Shown: positions 20,125-33,866, counted from the stretch's first letter. The stretch is 64,000 bases of DNA from Phytophthora sp. 'mugwort' (GCA_033558025.1 JAUCEF010000013.1:2163001-2227000), one strand, 5' to 3'. A program made the numbers and translations. Notes: generated from the sequence alone by a model not told the origin.

Positions 20125-21515
20125 ATGGTGCTTGACGACACCAAAACACCCGCCGCCGCTGCAGCTCAAGTGACCGGCAACAAGCGCGAGCGGGCAGATG
20201 CAGAGCACCAGACGACGATTGAAGACGAGGAGGAGGAGGATGTGGTGACGCTGTCCGAAGTGCTCAAGCACAACGACCACATGACCGAGACGGCGGACGC
20301 GGTGCTGGGTGATGCCAGCGACACGCACTGCAGCTACCCCATGGGCTACATGCGTCAAGCAGTGTACGCCTGCATGACATGCACACCGGATGCGCTAGAG
20401 AAGCCCGAGTCGCGAGCGGGTGTGTGTCTGGCGTGCACGTTCAACTGTCACCAGGATCACGAGCTCGTGGAGCTCTACACCAAGCGCGCGTTTCGCTGCG
20501 ACTGCGGCAATGAAAAGTTCCCTAGCAGTGAGTTAAAGTTGCAGCAGTGGGGTTGGCTATACTATATTGCCTATTACTGACTGACGGGGCTTTGGGGGAT
20601 GCTGGTGTTGCGTCAGGTAACCCCTGCAAACTGGAAGCGGACAAGGCGGCGACGAACCCGCGCAACACGTACTCGCAGAACTATGGAGGGCGATACTGCA
20701 ACTGCCACCGACCGTATCCGGATCCGGAACGAACGACGACCGAGATCATGGTGCAGTGCATCATCTGCGAGGACTGGCTGCATGAGGAGCATATTGCCAA
20801 GGATGATGACAAGAAAGCTGCTACTAGTGGGGACACTACACCGAAAGAGATGTCGGCATCAGCCGAAACGGACAAGGAATCGCCTGCTGCTGACGATGAG
20901 GATGCTAATGCTGCGACGGATAGTGGAAACATGATGCTCCCTGAAAGCTACGACGAGCTCATTTGCCTCGAGTGTATGAAGAAGCACCCGTTTCTCATGG
21001 CCTACACGGTGGGCAGTCCTGACACGGAAGGGAATGAAGAAGAGGGAGCTCCCGCAGATAGCGGCGAAGATGGTTCTAAACCCAAGCAGATCGACTCGAA
21101 TGAGTGTGTGCTCAAGGTCAAGCAGCAGCAGCTGGAGGAGGAAGGATCGACGCTGCGGCCGACTTTCTGGTCGAGCGACTGGCGCAATGACCTTTGCCAA
21201 TGCTCGTCATGTGTCACACTGTTTGATAAGCATGGTATTGCATTCCTTCTGGATCCTGAGGACTCGTTGCACGTGTATGAGGCCAGTGCGAGGGAGAAGA
21301 AGACGGCTTCTGACGAGGAAATTGCCCAGCGTGCCTTTGCTAACAAGCTCACACACGAACAGCAAGTGGAAGTTGCTATGGGCTACAGTCTTATGAAAAA
21401 CAACCTCCAGCAGTATCTCGCAGGCTTTGCGGCTGCAGGCAAGACAGTGCGGAAAGAGGACATCCAGAACTTCTTTGAGGGCCTGAGTCAGGCTAAACGG
21501 CAGAAAACTGAGTAA
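20125..21515 (+). CDS. UBR7: UBR7-type E3 ubiquitin ligase (UBR box plus PHD finger)
   Basis: Two exons, 20125-20527 and 20617-21515, with an 89-bp intron (GTGAGT to CAG) that falls inside the UBR box and restores FPSSNPCKL; the product is 433 aa (human UBR7 has 425). The UBR box (about 67-138) has the Cys/His ladder YACMTCTP, CLACTFNCHQDHE and FRCDCGNEKF. A PHD-like finger follows: RYCNCHRPYPDP, MVQCIICEDWLHEEH, then, after an acidic insert of about 45 residues, ELICLECMKKHPFL. The conserved C-terminal module FWSSDWRNDLCQCSSC and LLDPEDSLHVYE is present. In animals UBR7 binds N-degrons through the UBR box and ubiquitinates histone H2B; a nuclear role here is inferred. The ATG at 20125 is the first in frame after an upstream TTG-started extension. 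Confidence 0.92.
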
Positions 21516-21586
21516 AGCTTGGTAAAAGCCTGTCACATTGACCTTAAACTGACCTAAAGCTTGGCAAAAGCTTGTGCATTGACCTT
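21513..21586 (+). repeat. Imperfect direct repeat at the UBR7 stop codon
   Basis: A unit starting TAAAGCTTGGTAAAAGCCTG at 21513, whose first three bases are the UBR7 stop, recurs from 21555 as TAAAGCTTGGCAAAAGCTTG; both end in CATTGACCTT. The copies are about 31-33 bp and 42 bp apart, a local duplication in the convergent UBR7/reductase 3' region. Confidence 0.8.
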
Positions 21587-21663
21587 TTCAATGTTGATTT
21601 CTTAATAACGACCACCTTCGAAGTGCCAGTACTAGTAAATCCTCTTTAGTTCGTCTTCGTGTT

Positions 21664-24062
<2,399 letters not shown>

Positions 24063-24412
24063 TCATGCGCGAAGTCGCCGCATTTTTTCACGTCGGCATC
24101 TGACGGGATGCACCATCAGAATCGACGGTAATTGCGAAGAGATATACGACAATACAAAATTTAAGATCTCTGTCAATTTACGGTGCACCTCCTAAGTACA
24201 CGACTGTTTGTCATTGAAGCAGATGCCCACTTAGGTAACACAAAATATGATTGGCCAAAAAGCTTAGCTAAGTCAATACTCGCCAATCCAAACCATCTGA
24301 TTATTGACCAATCAGAATAAGCGTCTTTCCTTCTGCTTCCCCCCTCCGCACGATTGAGGGCCGCAGACTCTTTGAACGGCCAGCAGACCCCAGGAACTTA
24401 TCGCTCAGTAGA

Positions 24413-24835
24413 ATGACCAAGGAGTACACGCTGGACGAGATCCGCCGCCTGGCCGACACCAACCCAGAGAAGCTGGCGCAGGAGTACCAGGCCTCGCGTG
24501 CCGCCACCGCTAACCTAGTGGATCGTGCTCGTGCCGGCATTGCTGCGCGCTCGGCCAACCCGCCCACGAACAAGTTCAACGCTTGGGCGCAAGGCTACGG
24601 CAACCGCTTCATTTACAACGGCAGCGTCAAGCCACTCGTGCACATGATGCTCATTGTGGGCGGCGCCGGCTGTGCCGTCGAGTGGTGGTGCCATCACAGT
24701 ATGTCGTACACCACCATTAACTTTGAGATGCACCACCGTGATCTATGATTTAACATTACTGAAACTGTATCTATATTTTAATTTATTAATTGTGCAGGAC
24801 ACGCTTTTGCTGAGAAGAAGGAGGAGCACCATTAA
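24413..24835 (+). CDS. Small single-TM protein, possibly mitochondrial ATP synthase subunit f-like
   Basis: Two exons, 24413-24698 and 24798-24835, with a 99-bp intron (GTATGT to TGTGCAG); the splice gives HHRHAFAEKKEEHH at the end of a 107-aa protein. The N-terminal half is helical and charged (MTKEYTLDEIRRLADTNPEK). After NKFNAWAQGYGNRFIYN comes one membrane segment, VKPLVHMMLIVGGAGCAVEW. The order, a Tyr/Arg-rich motif before one TM helix and a short charged end, resembles mitochondrial ATP synthase subunit f, but similarity is weak and this name is tentative. The start is divergent from the dienoyl-CoA reductase (380 bp apart), with a CTGATT...AATCAG hairpin containing a CCAAT box in between (about 24298-24316). 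Confidence 0.7.
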
Positions 24836-25178
24836 ATGGGAACGCACCATTCTCCTCATGCGGCTGCGAAGGTGCTGGATCCTATCTATGGAGGACGGTA
24901 TTTCTGCTGATAAGATGAGAGAGAACGTCATAGGAGACAGCTAAATTGCAGACGCAGGCAAGGCGGACGAGCGAAGCCAGCCTCGTTAGTGCAACCGACT
25001 GTAGTGCAAGCGAACTAGCCGAACTCCTTGAGTGAAAATATGACGCGGCGCGTAAATAAGACCCCACCATCACACCTGAAGCAAAATCAAACGACGACCG
25101 CAAGCGCTGTGGCTTTGTTATGTGAACATTGTCTTCCTCTATTCCTGCGGACACAATCTCTAGCCCTGTAGGTATCCT

Positions 25179-26204
25179 TCAATTGTCCGACGTTTCCTCA
25201 TCTTTTGAGAAATGTAGTTCGCGTGTGGGGACCTTGCCGTAGCCTTGCACGACCAATTTGTCCTCGAACACATGCACCAGCGCATGCGCCGTGTCGGACG
25301 GAGCACATTCAAGGATGGCGTCGCACACGACAAAATGCACTCCCTTGTTGTGCATACCTTCGTGTGCGTACACGTATCCACCCGCATGAGAATGACCCGA
25401 GAAGACGACGCGGACGCAAGGGAAGCGACGGATCAGCTCGAGCACTTCCGGGTAATTCCATAGCAAACTCGAAGGTGTCGGCGTCGTGCTCGGGTGGATC
25501 GGGACGTGCGTAAAGATCACGATGTTCTCTCCTGCCGCTGTGGCCTTCACGAGCGTCTTCTCCAGCCAATTGACCTGCTCTTGATCCACAGCTCCATTGA
25601 ACGCCACAAACCTCCGCTGCTCTTCAACGAGACCCGTTGGCGAGTTTAGGTTCTCGTTCGGGTTCACTCGGCGCAGCAGCGTCATCGCTTCCTGGTATAC
25701 CGGGTCACTCTTCTCCCGTCCGAGGATCGATAACCCGTAGCAATCCAGCACCACGAAGCGAAATGTTGGAGCTTCGGGCACTTGAAAGTCGTAGTAACTA
25801 CGTTGCGGTGCATCCATCGATGCCCTGGACGGTTGGTACACGAGTTCCTTCCGGATGACCGAGGCGGGAAAGTTATAGAGCTCGTGGTTGCCAACCAGGT
25901 GATGCACTGGCCCCACGGTGTCTCGGAACGGCGTCCATGCTGCTTTGGCGCTCTCCAGCGCCTGTCGAGACGTGGCGGCAGGTCGGTTCTTGCCGTCGAT
26001 GAGGTCCCCGAGATTCACAGCGAAGCGGAGTTTCGTGGCGGTGCTTCCGCTCGTGGCCACGCGCAGCCATTCCGCGATAGTGGCGTCTAATTGCGGCAGA
26101 GCGTTGCGATAGTATCGTTGAGAGATGTGGTGGAAGTCCCACCCGTCTTCCACATCCGCGTACTGCACGTCGGCCACTAAGCCAAAGGACACTAGCGGCG
26201 TCAT
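25179..26204 (-). CDS. ADPRM: Mn-dependent ADP-ribose/CDP-alcohol diphosphatase (ADPRM type)
   Basis: An intronless 341-aa calcineurin-like metallophosphoesterase. Metal-binding motifs are in order: GLVADVQYAD (Asp12, Gln14; DxQ rather than DxH is the family mark), NLGDLIDG (Asp67, Asp70), GNHELYN (Asn106, His107), FTHVPIHP (His233) and GHSHAGGY (His271, His273). The Tyr-rich first segment and LDCYGLSILGR block also fit the family. Known members hydrolyse ADP-ribose, CDP-choline and related compounds with Mn2+. No signal peptide is visible, so the protein is probably cytosolic. It is divergent from the STPGR gene (182 bp between ATGs) and convergent with the small TM gene (343 bp). Confidence 0.92.
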   Translation of the reverse strand: MTPLVSFGLVADVQYADVEDGWDFHHISQRYYRNALPQLDATIAEWLRVATSGSTATKLRFAVNLGDLIDGKNRPAATSRQALESAKAAWTPFRDTVGPVHHLVGNHELYNFPASVIRKELVYQPSRASMDAPQRSYYDFQVPEAPTFRFVVLDCYGLSILGREKSDPVYQEAMTLLRRVNPNENLNSPTGLVEEQRRFVAFNGAVDQEQVNWLEKTLVKATAAGENIVIFTHVPIHPSTTPTPSSLLWNYPEVLELIRRFPCVRVVFSGHSHAGGYVYAHEGMHNKGVHFVVCDAILECAPSDTAHALVHVFEDKLVVQGYGKVPTRELHFSKDEETSDN

Positions 26205-26386
26205 TCTTGCTCGTGTCTTGACTTGATTTCACTATGCCGCGCCGTCCGATTGGGTGGTCTGATTGTCTCGTTGACATTTTTGCTATACAATCTAATTCTG
26301 GTGACTTCTAATGCCTGTATATACATATATACAGCCGTTGGGATGAAAATAATGCCATTTGTCGTAATTGTCGCCATTGAGTAAGG

Positions 26387-27901
26387 ATGAAGCGTTCTGC
26401 TTCGACGCCTCCGACTGAGGAGATGCAGGTGAAGCCGAATTTCCGTCAAGTAGGGACGAAAGCCACTGGGTCAGTCTTGCGTGGTGCAGCCGCACTTCGA
26501 CAAGCACCCCCAGACCCTAATATGGTACAGTAGCTGCCACCTTACGTTGCGCTGGATGGTTTCATTTGTGAATAAGAGAGCTGATGTGGGAATTATTTTG
26601 CTGGGAGAAGAAAGTGTCGTCGATTCCGTCCAAGTACGAGACGGTTCTGCATCATGATCCGAATGAGCGCAATGGGTTTGGCAACCGCACGCTGCGTTTT
26701 GGCGAATGTGAGGTACGACACAGTAGCAATTCGGATATAAACTTGACCGGAGTTTTTTCTTGCTAAGGGTGCTTTTGATTTAATTGTGTTGTAGAACGAA
26801 TTGCCTGGACCTGGCCAATATTACAAGCCCCCAAGTCTTGTACGCTCGACAGTAGATTCAGGGTCGGTGTCTCGCTTGGGATACAGCACAGGGTTCGTGT
26901 CCAAGTCAAAGCGATTTAACGAACAAATGAAGTTGACTGTGCCAGGCCCCGGACAATACCAAACCAACAGGTAAAGTAACATGCTGACTACTTCCCATCG
27001 CTCCTAATGCTTTTTATTGTATTTTCACTCATGACCTGCTTTGATTTTGGACAAATTAGAGATGATCGGAAAACACAGAACAAGAAATACGGCATGAGCA
27101 GCTTTGTTAACACGGTGAGTCTGTGAACCCCCAGGTAGCCGTGGCGTCCGGTACGTCTAACGCGAAAAATTGTATTTGATTGCAGTCCACGCGCAGCAGC
27201 AACCAAACCACGACTTCTTCTGCTCCCGGTCCCGCAGACTACAACACAGTGCCCCAGCCATCATCGGCGTATTCAAACAACATCTCGAAGTCTGTATTCT
27301 CGTCCAAGACGTCCAGAGGATGGCAAATTGCAACCGAGATTCCAGCGCCAGGGCAATACGAGAACCCCATTCAGCTCGGACGATCCCTACGCGAAAATCG
27401 CTCTCCTCAATCCATATTCAAATCATCCGTAAAGCGTCTTGGATCAGATGCAAGTTCTACGCCCGGGCCTGGGGCGTATAACGCTGAAGCTGCAGAAAGC
27501 GCTCTTCGGTATGACTGGGTAGCCAAAGCTCATTCAAGTGCAGCCTTTCACGCGGGAACTACAGACCGCTTCGGACGCTTGCCAGGAAAAATCGTAACGG
27601 ATGGAGAACGCGGTACGATTAGACAGACTCAGTGTGTATATTTATGGCTAGGAATTGCATTATATCTTACGAAAATGTGTATTGTGGTTGGGCAGGTCCA
27701 GGAACGTACGAAGTACCGACGCTGGTTGACAGGCTTACAGAGAAGCAGGGATCTGCTAGTGTATTTAAGTCCAAGACTTCGAGGACAGAAGGAGCAGTAG
27801 GAAGGCCTCAGAAAGGGAATGCACCAGGGCCAGCCTTTTACCATCCTGCTAGCCCCGATAAACGGTCTCACCTTCTCAATGCGAACAAGAAATGGTTGTA
27901 A
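26387..27901 (+). CDS. Sperm-tail PG-rich repeat (STPGR) protein, likely flagellar
   Basis: Six exons: 26387-26524, 26608-26712, 26795-26970, 27060-27114, 27186-27612 and 27696-27901; all junctions are GT-AG and keep frame, giving 368 aa. The protein carries about seven PG repeats: LPGPGQYYKPP, VPGPGQYQTNR, APGPADYNTVP, IPAPGQYENPI, TPGPGAYNAEA, GPGTYEVPTL and APGPAFYHPAS. Such repeats, found in ODF3/SHIPPO1 and STPG proteins, line the inside of ciliary doublet microtubules. In oomycetes the natural place is the zoospore flagellum (inference). The first exon is Ser/Thr/Arg-rich and unstructured. The first 3' acceptor (GGGAG at 26607) has a weak pyrimidine tract and is the least certain junction. 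Confidence 0.88.
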
Positions 27902-28665
27902 ATCCACCACGTAGTAGAACCACTACACTCAATACTTCGAAGTATTTCTTACTTCAAGAAAAATGAGGGAGTATGTAATTCGATATCGATGCACAGTGAT
28001 TTTCGTAGCAGGAAACCCCGCAGCTCAAACGGAAATCGATGCACTAATACCGATACAAGACGCAAACTCAAAACACTTTAACGAAAGTCACAAGAGCCAC
28101 GGTGGTACAAAATGGGATATTATTCAATTGACTGACTTGACGGACTAACGAGACCCTCATATCATCCGGCCGATTAGTTCCTTAAAATGCAATGATATGT
28201 GTAGTGCATCACTATCAATTCATGGGGAACGGCACCTTGCTTCCTTGCACAACTCTCCACCACTTTTTTTACAAACTATGTTTTGAATGTGCTGAAAATC
28301 TACGTCAATCAAATCCATATTTTTGCCTTCGTGTGGAAGGAACATTTCTACCAACTCTTTACATGTAAGTGGAAAAGATCAAACTGCACCTTAGCCTAAT
28401 TGATACCGCAGTTTTTTGCATTTCTCCATTTCTTAGCCAAGACTCGCACTCAGCTTTTTAGATGCGCCTAGCGATCAATGCCTTTTTTATGATTTTGGAT
28501 AATAATGCGCAACTTTCACCACTTTTTCTAACAAATGAACCTCGGTACTAAGTAATTTGAAAATATAAAGATTTAAAGTATGTAGAAGTCATATGTTGCG
28601 GTAAGCTCATGCTAAGGTTGCACATCAGGAGCAACCTTGTGGCAACGTGATTTTACTGAGGAAAG
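27902..28665. other. Intergenic DNA
   Basis: AT-rich sequence between the STPGR and dynactin genes. A 61-codon frame at 27963-28148 has no recognisable domain. Nothing else is seen; the last 100 bp should hold the dynactin promoter. Confidence 0.5.
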
Positions 28666-29530
28666 ATGAACCCGTACGTAGAGGCGCCAGAGACGCAGTT
28701 CGACCCGGAGACGTATATCCACACGTCCACAGGCAACAAGATCAGCCGCAAGTGCACCCTCTGTGGCGCCCACAACATCCATCTGCGCGGCAAGGTGCAG
28801 CGAACTATTGTTGCCAAAAAAATCCTGCTCAAACAAACGTTTTAACATCATTATCCAAAATGTGCATGCGTATATTTGCAGACAATCGTTGACGCCGGTG
28901 CGATCGTCCGCGCAGACCTGGCCAAAGTGTCACTCGGGAAGCAGTGCATCATCCGCGATAGATGCATCGTCAAGCCGCCCACGAGGATTGTGGCTACGTA
29001 CGACGAGCTAGTGCTTTAAAAAAGGACTGTGTACAACAATTATTTATTTATTTATATCTTCTCGTACACAGGGGGCTGGCTTTTATCCCGGTGAAGGTGG
29101 GGGACTATGTGTCCATTGGGGAGGATACGGTCGTAGAGGCTGCCATGATCGGATCCTACGTACAGATCGGCAAGAACTGTGTCATTGTAGGTTTTGTTGT
29201 TTTACTTGATGCAGGAGACTTCAGACTGTTGATGCTGATTGTGGAAAGTTGCATGTGATACAGGGCAAGCGCACGATCATTCGGGATTGCTGCCGGATCG
29301 AAGACAACACTGTGGTGCCTGCTGATGCGGTCATCCCGCCGTTCTCGAGGGTTGGCGGCATTCCAGGTACTGGCGGATCATGCACTGTTGCAGTGTCGTG
29401 AAGGTTTAAGTGTTGAACGTACTTGATGCGTACAGGGAAACTCATCGAGGATATGCCTGAGGCTACACAGGAGCTGTACATCGGACAGATCAGTCGCTAT
29501 TTTGACAACTTTACCCCGCGTGATCACTGA
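28666..29530 (+). CDS. DCTN5: Dynactin subunit 5 (p25)
   Basis: Five exons: 28666-28794, 28882-28997, 29072-29186, 29264-29366 and 29436-29530, with introns of 69-87 bp; 185 aa (human DCTN5 has 182). The spliced protein reads [18 protein letters not shown], then [60 protein letters not shown] and [20 protein letters not shown]. These are the hexapeptide-repeat turns of a left-handed beta-helix and follow DCTN5 without gaps, which fixes the unusual donor GTACGA after AC at 28997. The subunit forms part of the pointed-end complex of dynactin, which links cargo membranes to dynein. Confidence 0.93.
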
Positions 29531-30737
29531 ACTCCCTCAGATAAAGCTGCCATTTCGTAATATACTCCCGATGCCATGGCAAGGTTTAAGTGATTGTGAC
29601 AGTTTGTCGTATTATACGCCCCCGTTCAGCACCTAATGCTTGTGTTCACGGGCTTAAAAATGGTAATAAGCCGTGTTTTCTCGTTCAGCGGCCGTGTCGT
29701 GAACGACCGTGGCAGGAAATTGGGGTGCATCACACACAGAGGGTGCAATCGAACTACTGCGACTGTAACCAAAGCCAAGCCTCATACAAAAAAAAAAGTC
29801 CGCTCGAGTGAGCAGTCGAGCAAATTAGAACGCCAGATCAAGTGAGCAAGAAAAACTAAAACATGCCGGAGCACCCGTTCTCCGTGGATTTGGTCAGTCA
29901 AAACGCATTAAACATATTGACCAGCTCGTAAATTGGGTTATTGGCCCAGGATAGCACCGCAACAAGAGATTGTGGGGGAAAATGACGGGCTCACTGGATA
30001 CTCGTAAAGGGCACCGGAGTAAGAGCATTTTCCAGGCAAAGCGCTGCGTTCCTGGGATTTCTTGAGATATGTTCGTCCACCAAACAGTTAAACCATCTAC
30101 CGCCAGAAGCGCATGGGTTGCTCCTTAAATTTTAGTGATAAAACATCAACCAACGTAGGAGGATCTGTTTTCTACAGCGCTTCAGCCACACACGACGTAT
30201 TTGCTATCGTGTACTCGTTCACGCCACGACGTGAATACTACGCAGTATAGTTTTCTCCATTACGCTGCTCAAGCCTGACGGCTTGAAATATTATGTCTGC
30301 TATTTGACCTCACCAAATCTTTGGTCATTAGTTTAGGGACGAACTAGTGAAATGACAGTTAAGAGTTGTAAAAACTCCTTCGTAAAGGTTAGCAGTGAGT
30401 GGGTGATAGTTTTGCCAAGAATCAAAAGACGTTAGTCGTCAAAGGCACGTGGTTTCAAAACGTACAAGATGTCGAATCGTCGAGTATCATCGAGATGTAA
30501 CATTCCTTTTCCCAAACAGGTACGCCCATAAGCTTCACAAGCTGTGTTCAGGCGTTGTGTAGTGAGAAAAGAATTATCTAACAACATTGATAAACCAGCA
30601 CGTCGTACGACAAACTAATAAGATAATGAACTTGTTACGTGAGTTAATAAGTAAGAAAGATGCATAAAGTATTTGCACTTGTAATATAGCGATAGCAATG
30701 CAGCATCGAAGGCAGTCTGTGGGCCTCAGTCGACAGA
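29531..30737. other. Intergenic DNA without a recognised gene
   Basis: About 1.2 kb between DCTN5 and the Ser/Pro-rich gene. Short frames on both strands show no domain. An AAGGTTTAAGTG motif occurs at 29401 (in the last DCTN5 intron) and again at 29581. Confidence 0.5.
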
Positions 30738-31442
30738 CTAATGTTTGCTTCGCTTGGACGGCGACGGCGCCGTGATGCGATCATCCGGATGGAGTCGGCG
30801 ATCTTCATCCTGTAGCTCCAGGATCCTTTTGCCCTTGTACAAACTCTTGGCAGCACAACCCGAGGACAAACTGACACTTCGGTGTAGCGGGCTGTAGCCT
30901 GACGGCTTTTGCCTCGCAGGGTCGCTGGAATATCCACCGTCGCTTCGTGGAGCTGGAGGGTACAAGTCTTCACTCAAGCTCCGCATTCTCAACGACGCAC
31001 TGACCGATGGCGGAGGCATCGACGTATCGATCGCAGGAGCATGCCACGTCTCTGAGAACTTCCGCTTGGCTCCACAAGCTGCTGATCGCGGGGTCGGCGG
31101 GAGTCCCCGAGTACTGATCTGCTGAGGTGACGTGGTGGTAGCTTGCCGCATACTGTTGTAGTCTAGATCGTGTCGTCTGGGGCTGATGTTGGTCGTATTC
31201 TGGCGTAATCGGTGGCGCACCTTCTGAGTCGGAGTGCAGGGTTTGACGCCCGAGAGCAAAGCTCCTTCCTGGAATCGGTGGCCGACACTGACCGGCAGCG
31301 GACGCGCAATTGGGAGCAGCGTCATGTTCATCTGTACGAAGCTCCAGGTGGCGTTGTCGTTGCGGGTAGGGGGTGTATTCACCACGGCCTCATTGGCGCA
31401 GAGCTCCATAAGCTTCTCGTCGCCAGGCTTCGTGGATTCCAT
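30738..31442 (-). CDS. Hypothetical Ser/Pro-rich protein, probably nuclear
   Basis: From the ATG at 31442 the frame gives 234 aa (MESTKPGDEKLMELCANEAV). I do not recognise a domain. The protein is rich in Ser, Pro and Arg, with SPRRHDLDYNSMR, LPPTPRSAACGAKRKFSETW and a basic end APSPSKRSKH that could be a nuclear signal. The Ser-Pro and Thr-Pro pairs look like kinase sites (inference). The frame extends upstream to a GTGAGT at 31559, so an additional 5' exon may exist, joined through the CAG acceptor near 31503; I could not define it. Codon use is GC-rich like the neighbouring genes, which supports coding. Confidence 0.5.
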   Translation of the reverse strand: MESTKPGDEKLMELCANEAVVNTPPTRNDNATWSFVQMNMTLLPIARPLPVSVGHRFQEGALLSGVKPCTPTQKVRHRLRQNTTNISPRRHDLDYNSMRQATTTSPQQISTRGLPPTPRSAACGAKRKFSETWHAPAIDTSMPPPSVSASLRMRSLSEDLYPPAPRSDGGYSSDPARQKPSGYSPLHRSVSLSSGCAAKSLYKGKRILELQDEDRRLHPDDRITAPSPSKRSKH

Positions 31443-32690
31443 AGTGTGGATAACTGGGGGAGGCACCACAAGAGGGCAATTAGGAGACTGGTAAATCTTT
31501 GTATTCAGGGCCCAGGGATTTGGAAGAATTCCGAGTGGGTGCGTCGGCACGCAACTCACCTCTTTATAGGCTGCGGCTTTCCAAGGTCGGCGAAGACCTT
31601 TTTGCTTTAGAGCTTTCAGATATCAGGCGACAAAGGAAACCAGAGCAGAATACGCACTATTATAACCAGGTGAAGCGGAGCACGCCGATGGTCATGAAAA
31701 GCCCGATGGGGGGGGCGAGGTGAGCGGCTTGTGGGACGGCGGAGACGGAGCGGAGTGAGGCGGGGAAAGCGGGGCCTCTGCAAAGGGAGAAGCGCAAGAG
31801 GTCGCTCGGTTCCTCCTTTTTAGAACGTCAAAAGGGCCTAAAATTGGCGGTGAATTAGGTCACGAGGATAGGTCTCGGGCCCACTTCAACTTTGTGCTGG
31901 TTGTATGTTGCGGTGATAAAGTGCCTGCGTTGCAGCCATATATGGATGGAGCTGGCCGTTGGCCCTGGACAGGCTGGCGGATGTGATGGGCGGAAGGTTT
32001 CCCAGGAGTTTCAAAGCAACACCACTGCTCTAGGCGCTGGCGGCGAGGCCGTCGTGCAGCACTTGTAGGAAACGCACTGTGAGGGGCAGCGTTCGCACAA
32101 CAGTAGAAGCAGCGGGTGTGCAAGAGTGCGGCATTAGTTCACGACCCGCCGCATCCTTGGTTGTAGTTTGATTGTCTAGATTTAACATAGTCGCTATGAC
32201 CTAAATGCACGGAGATGTACGCAATACAGATGCGGGCGCACCACTTTTCTTCTTGCAGGTGCAGGACTTATAAACGGTAGGATTTTTCTTTCTTTCGATG
32301 CATTCCTGCTTCAGTTCAGCGAGGATAAGCCTAAGACAGGAAGCTGCTGTGCAGACGAGTCGAGCAGAGTTAACCGGCATGCTCATTTGGTCGTGCCGCA
32401 CTTCACAAGGGCGAGAGAAAGAGAGAGAGCGAAATCGTCTCCCTATCTAGATACAGAGCCTAAAATGCAGCAATAAGCCTCCAGAACTAAAAGAGCGTGG
32501 CATCGTGCAGTCGTCGTGTATCCAGCCCAGCCAGCAGCGACACACGCGAAGTTGTAGACGCGTTGCAACTTGCAACTCGCGGCAAAAAATGTATGTTCGC
32601 TCGCCGTTCACTTTTAGCACCTAATTTCTACCTAAATCGCCTTTGTCGTTTGGTCGTTCCACAACCTGGACACACAGATGACCCAAATCC
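31443..32690. other. Intergenic DNA
   Basis: Contains GC-rich purine-loaded sequence near 31700-31790 and short open frames without recognisable domains. No transposon hallmark is evident. The 3' part, from about 32500, should contain the promoter of the NTF2-like gene. Confidence 0.45.
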
Positions 32691-32691
32691 C

Positions 32692-32707
32692 CCTCATTTC
32701 CAGATCG
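32692..32707 (+). promoter_or_regulatory. Initiator-like core promoter of the NTF2-like gene
   Basis: CCTCATTTCCAGATCG contains the oomycete initiator TCATTTC followed by a weaker match to the flanking motif, 45-60 bp upstream of the ATG at 32751. Confidence 0.5.
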
Positions 32708-32750
32708 GACTTGAAGCTTACAAACACAAAGTAATCGACCAAGTGAGACC

Positions 32751-33212
32751 ATGGCTGACGTAGCGGCAATCATCAACCTCGTGAACAAGTTCGCGCTCTC
32801 GTACTCGCTGGAGGACGGCGACAAGTCGGTCAAGTCGCTGCTATCGCTCTTCACGGAGGACGCCAGTTTCTTCGAGGAGCTCGTGGGCGGCAACTGCTCC
32901 GGCACGAGTGAGATCGAGGCAGCACTGCAGGAGCTGGTCAAGCTTAAGTTCCTGGCCGACACGCGCCACCTGCCCAGCGGCCACGTTGTGCACCTCTCGG
33001 ACGCCGAGAACGCCACGGTCACGTCGCACACGACGGTCTTCTGGAAGTGCGCGCCCGTTATGGTCGTCACCTGGTCCGACATCGTCGTCAAGCGCGACGG
33101 CCAGTGGAAATTCCAGAAGCGAGCAGCCAACGCTGTGCAGAAGAACCTCGAGATGATCGGCGAGATGCAGCTGCGCGGCAAGAAGCAATATTCCCACAAG
33201 GATGAGGCTTAA
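32751..33212 (+). CDS. SnoaL/NTF2-like fold protein
   Basis: An intronless 153-aa protein. Its pattern fits the cone-shaped SnoaL-like/NTF2 fold: a first helix (IINLVNKFALSYSLEDGDKS), LLSLFTEDASFFEE, a helix with IEAALQELVKLKF, then strands RHLPSGHVVHLSDAEN, ATVTSHTTVFWK, MVVTWSDIVVKRDGQWKFQK. The DGQWKFQKR end is typical of the family. Members range from polyketide cyclases and isomerases to binding proteins without catalysis, so function cannot be given. There is no signal peptide; location is probably cytosolic. Confidence 0.75.
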   Translation: MADVAAIINLVNKFALSYSLEDGDKSVKSLLSLFTEDASFFEELVGGNCSGTSEIEAALQELVKLKFLADTRHLPSGHVVHLSDAENATVTSHTTVFWKCAPVMVVTWSDIVVKRDGQWKFQKRAANAVQKNLEMIGEMQLRGKKQYSHKDEA

Positions 33213-33866
33213 GGGCAGATAGTTTTGACGTCGTTTTTTTTCCTTGACGAGTGGAGACGACGGCGACACGTGGCGTAGCGCTGTAAATCCTTGAGCCGTG
33301 CTGGAGGATATTTGAGGGAGACGTGAGAGTGTCTGCGTTATGTGCTGCAAGGTTATTGTCGTTGCATCCGCTTGTGTACCGACTCAAAAACAAAAATGCA
33401 TAGAAAAAGACCTCGCGATTCTGTCGTCCATGAGATGGTGGATGGAGAATAAGTAGTAAAATGCAGTGAAGCAGGAAAAAATGAAGTTGCAAGCAGCTCG
33501 ACTTGAGTTTTTTTTGCAGGTACTATGCCGTTCTTGTGCTTCAGAAAGGAAGCGTCTCTTTAATTGCCAACAGTCGCGCCCGAGTCGCAATCGTCGTACA
33601 CACAAGTCATGGGTGGCGCTGTCTCCGAGCTGCGTGGGGAGATCCATACCCACGTGTTAATTGTGCAGCATTATCCAACGTTCCTCGAGCCTGTCCTAGC
33701 GGGTACATGGACATGATTGCCATCTTGTGAGCATCATATTGTCCCAGCAAACTCACGTAGTAGTTGTTGTATTGTCCCTGGTCACTTCGCAGCGGTGCAG
33801 TATTTCCTTCATGCTGCCGAGCTGGGTGAAGGTACCAATCGCGACAACCCACTTGAAGAAATCTCC
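33213..33866. other. Spacer upstream of the armadillo-like gene
   Basis: The 3' flank of the NTF2-like gene and 5' flank of the next gene. In the last 150 bp the reading frame of the downstream gene stays open back to 33717, so a longer N-terminus or an upstream exon ending at the GTGAGC at 33727 is possible, but no in-phase splice could be made. Confidence 0.4.

Noticed and set aside
33503..33726. Possible upstream exon of the armadillo-like gene ending at GTGAGC
   Set aside because: No acceptor before 33867 joins it in phase, and its translation is not protein-like in composition.
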